7,388 bases of DNA from Zoogloeaceae bacterium. GTDB lineage: Bacteria; Pseudomonadota; Gammaproteobacteria; Burkholderiales; Rhodocyclaceae. A program made the position numbers and the translations under genes. The stretch is taken from NCBI GenBank assembly GCA_031282665.1, contig JAITDH010000174.1, positions 1 through 7,388 on the forward strand, written 5' to 3'. Of this stretch, positions 6,116 to 7,388 are shown piece by piece (the stretch's first letter is position 1; each line of letters starts with the position of its first letter). The notes beneath the pieces are model-generated. The model was not told the DNA's origin. It searched no databases and saw only the letters and a program-made list of their open reading frames with translations.

Positions 6116-7240
6116 TCACTGTGGGGAATTTCCAGTTTGTGGCTTGTCTGCTCGGTATTTTTCCGGCGCGCGGATGTAGCCGAATTTTCCCTTCATTCCG
6201 ACCACCGCCAGACCATTGGCGGTAAAGTCCCCCGCATTCTCGAAACGCGGCACAATGACTTCCTCGCCTCGCTCGTTGATGTAGCCGTATTTGCTTCCTA
6301 CCTTGACCCTCGCCAGACCATTGGCGGTGAAGTCGTATGCCATGTCAAAACGCGGTGGGATGACCTCCTTGCCTCGCTCGTTGATGTAGCCGTATTTGCC
6401 TCCCACCTCAACCCTCGCCAGACCATTGGCGGCGAAGGCTTCCGCCCAGCCAAAACGCGGATGCGGTGGAATGACTTCTTCGCCTCGCTCGTTGATGTAG
6501 CTCCATCCTTTGCCCTTCACCTCGACCGCCGCCAAGCCATTGGCGGCGAAGTCTTCTGCCCAGCCAAAACGCAGCGGAATGACTTCTTCGCTCCGCTCGT
6601 TGATGTAGCCCCATTGTAGCCCTCGTTTGTCTTTCACCATGACTCTCGCCAGACCATTGGCGAAGGCTCCTGCATCATTAAAACGCGGCGCAATGACCTC
6701 TTCGCCCCGCTCGTTGATGTAGCCGTACCTGCCTCCCACCTTGACCCTCGCCAGACCATTGACGGCAAAGTCGTCTGCAAGATCAAAACGCGGTGCAATG
6801 ACTTCCTCACCCTGCTTGTTGATGTAGCCGTATATGTAGCCGGCTTTGCTCTTCACGTTGACTACCGCCAGACCATTGGCGGCGAAGTCTCCTGCCACGT
6901 TAAAATGCGGCGCAATGACTTCCTCGCCGCGTGTGTTGATGTAGCCGAATTTCCCCCCCACCTCGACCGCCGCCAGACCATTGGCTGCAAAGTCTCTTGC
7001 CCAGAGAAAACGTGGCGGAATAACTTCCTCACCCCGCTTGTTGATGTAACCCCAGTAGCCCCATCCCTTGCTCTTCACCATGACTGCCGCCAGGCCGTTC
7101 GCGGCGAAGTCTTTTGCCCAGCCAAAGCGCGGCTCGATTGCCCACGCGATCGCTTCCTCCGCCTTGCACGCCTCGGCCCACGCCAGACCAAAGACCAGAA
7201 GGCCCGACAACAGTATCCGCCAACCCATTCCCCGCCGCAT
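6116..7240 (-). CDS. Secreted WG-repeat protein (nine repeats)
   Basis: A 374-residue protein with a signal peptide (MRRGMGWRILL, hydrophobic core to about residue 21, likely cleavage between AWA and EA or after ACKA). Nine WG-type repeats of 34-39 residues follow and fill about residues 33-356. Each reads roughly GYINxRGEEVIxPRFxxAxDFAANGLAxVxVxxK. This matches the WG-repeat beta-rich family, although most units have GY where the namesake WG would be, and NGLA where EGLA is common. A short hydrophilic tail follows. Export to the periplasm or cell surface is inferred; the function of WG-repeat proteins is poorly known, with ligand or protein binding usually assumed. ATG 7240 has GGAG with 7 nt spacing; upstream TTG 7300 and ATG 7273 would place the signal peptide internally and overlap the predicted promoter. 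The stop at 6116 lies 29 nt before the folC ATG. GC is lower than in folC. Confidence 0.85.
   Translation of the reverse strand: MRRGMGWRILLSGLLVFGLAWAEACKAEEAIAWAIEPRFGWAKDFAANGLAAVMVKSKGWGYWGYINKRGEEVIPPRFLWARDFAANGLAAVEVGGKFGYINTRGEEVIAPHFNVAGDFAANGLAVVNVKSKAGYIYGYINKQGEEVIAPRFDLADDFAVNGLARVKVGGRYGYINERGEEVIAPRFNDAGAFANGLARVMVKDKRGLQWGYINERSEEVIPLRFGWAEDFAANGLAAVEVKGKGWSYINERGEEVIPPHPRFGWAEAFAANGLARVEVGGKYGYINERGKEVIPPRFDMAYDFTANGLARVKVGSKYGYINERGEEVIVPRFENAGDFTANGLAVVGMKGKFGYIRAPEKYRADKPQTGNSPQ
6167..7135 (-). repeat. Coding tandem repeat array (WG repeats, about 102-117 nt per unit)
   Basis: The nine protein repeats are also conserved at DNA level. The plus strand shows GCCAGACCATTGGC or a close variant in most units, and CTCGTTGATGTAGC recurs in most of them. 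NGLA motifs begin at residues 48, 87, 122, 161, 195, 234, 272, 307 and 342, giving spacings of 39, 35, 39, 34, 39, 38, 35 and 35. The longer units carry 3-5 extra residues between VKxK and GYIN (for example SKGWGYW and KRGLQW). This level of nucleotide identity suggests recent expansion or homogenisation, and copy number may differ between strains. Confidence 0.85.
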
Positions 7241-7271
7241 GGTGTCACTCCGGAAAAACAGAAAATGCTCC

Positions 7272-7300
7272 ATTCTGGAGAGACAAGCCCGAATTGGCAA
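7272..7300 (-). promoter_or_regulatory. Candidate sigma70 promoter for the WG-repeat gene and downstream operon
   Basis: On the minus strand, TTGCCA (7300-7295; 5 of 6 to TTGACA) is separated by exactly 17 nt from CAGAAT (7277-7272; 4 of 6 to TATAAT). Transcription would start near 7265, leaving a leader of about 25 nt that contains the GGAG ribosome site of ATG 7240. It lies between the REP element at 7318-7388 and the gene. It was found by eye, and the -10 match is moderate. Confidence 0.5.
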
Positions 7301-7317
7301 GCGTGACAGTCGGTTTC

Positions 7318-7388
7318 GTAGGTTGGATTAGCGCAGCGTAATCCGACATTCGTACCCCCACGATGCGCAGCATCGCAAATCAAAAATA
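7318..7388 (+). repeat. GTAG-type REP element with adjacent palindrome, copy 3
   Basis: GTAG at 7318-7321 begins an excellent palindrome, GTTGGATTA / TAATCCGAC around GCGCAGCG. Then come ATTCGTACCCCCA, the CGATGC/GCATCG stem and an A-rich end that runs to the edge of the window. It is the best preserved copy and is inverted relative to the copy at 1801-1872. A second, facing REP, as in copy 1, could lie beyond the window end. It sits upstream of the WG-repeat gene promoter. Confidence 0.87.

Noticed and set aside
3977..6179. Long plus-strand open frames at 3977-4891, 4179-5255 and 5277-6179
   Set aside because: They are antisense to the SPOR and folC genes, have low-complexity Gly/Arg/Ala composition and carry no family motifs; the minus-strand products are clear.
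6167..7135. Regularly spaced repeats that might be taken for a CRISPR array
   Set aside because: The repeats are over 100 nt, imperfect, in frame and translate to WG protein repeats; there are no unique spacers.
7241..7300. Earlier starts (TTG 7300, ATG 7273) for the WG-repeat protein
   Set aside because: They overlap the predicted -35/-10 region and would bury the signal peptide; ATG 7240 has GGAG at 7 nt.

Overview
The window looks like a piece of a proteobacterial chromosome, most likely betaproteobacterial. The evidence is the gene order folC - dedD-type SPOR gene - cvpA - purF (the E. coli order as well), a PurF of the non-Fe-S proteobacterial type, high GC in the housekeeping genes, and GTAG-type REP elements. 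Genus cannot be fixed from the sequence alone.

Left part (1-1929, + strand). The window opens in the last 51 codons of cysS (cysteinyl-tRNA synthetase). Four small unrecognised genes follow on the same strand, and they are visibly AT-richer than the rest: a sampled line at 301-360 is about 47% GC, against about 72% at 5581-5640 in folC. The first two (206-601, 750-1118) encode single-pass, membrane-anchored proteins with Cys-containing exported tails. They share a SWxV motif and a C-L-x4-C-x3-IDE signature and appear to be diverged paralogues. The next two (1143-1472, 1510-1785) encode small three-helix membrane proteins that share an RRxxxL[IV]xKxF motif and may also be a duplicated pair. 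The cluster is interrupted and bounded by REP/BIME elements (614-726 and 1801-1872) and ends at a hairpin plus T6 terminator (1909-1929).

Right part (1929-7240, - strand). This is a convergent, tightly packed operon, read from right to left: a secreted WG-repeat protein with nine repeats (7240-6116), folC (dihydrofolate/folylpolyglutamate synthase), a DedD-like SPOR-domain protein overlapping the folC end by 11 nt, cvpA and purF. FolC supplies polyglutamylated one-carbon folates, which de novo purine synthesis consumes, and PurF catalyses the committed step of that pathway. The SPOR and CvpA proteins are the usual envelope-associated passengers of this operon. accD, which precedes folC in E. 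coli, is absent here; the WG-repeat gene takes its place, with a plausible sigma70 promoter at 7272-7300. A third REP-type element (7318-7388), inverted relative to the one at 1801-1872, closes the window, so the whole minus-strand operon lies between inverted copies.

The least explained material is the small-membrane-protein cluster with its two paralogue pairs. Next come the WG-repeat gene in the accD position and the REP copies bracketing both blocks. No RNA genes, CRISPR arrays or complete transposons were seen.
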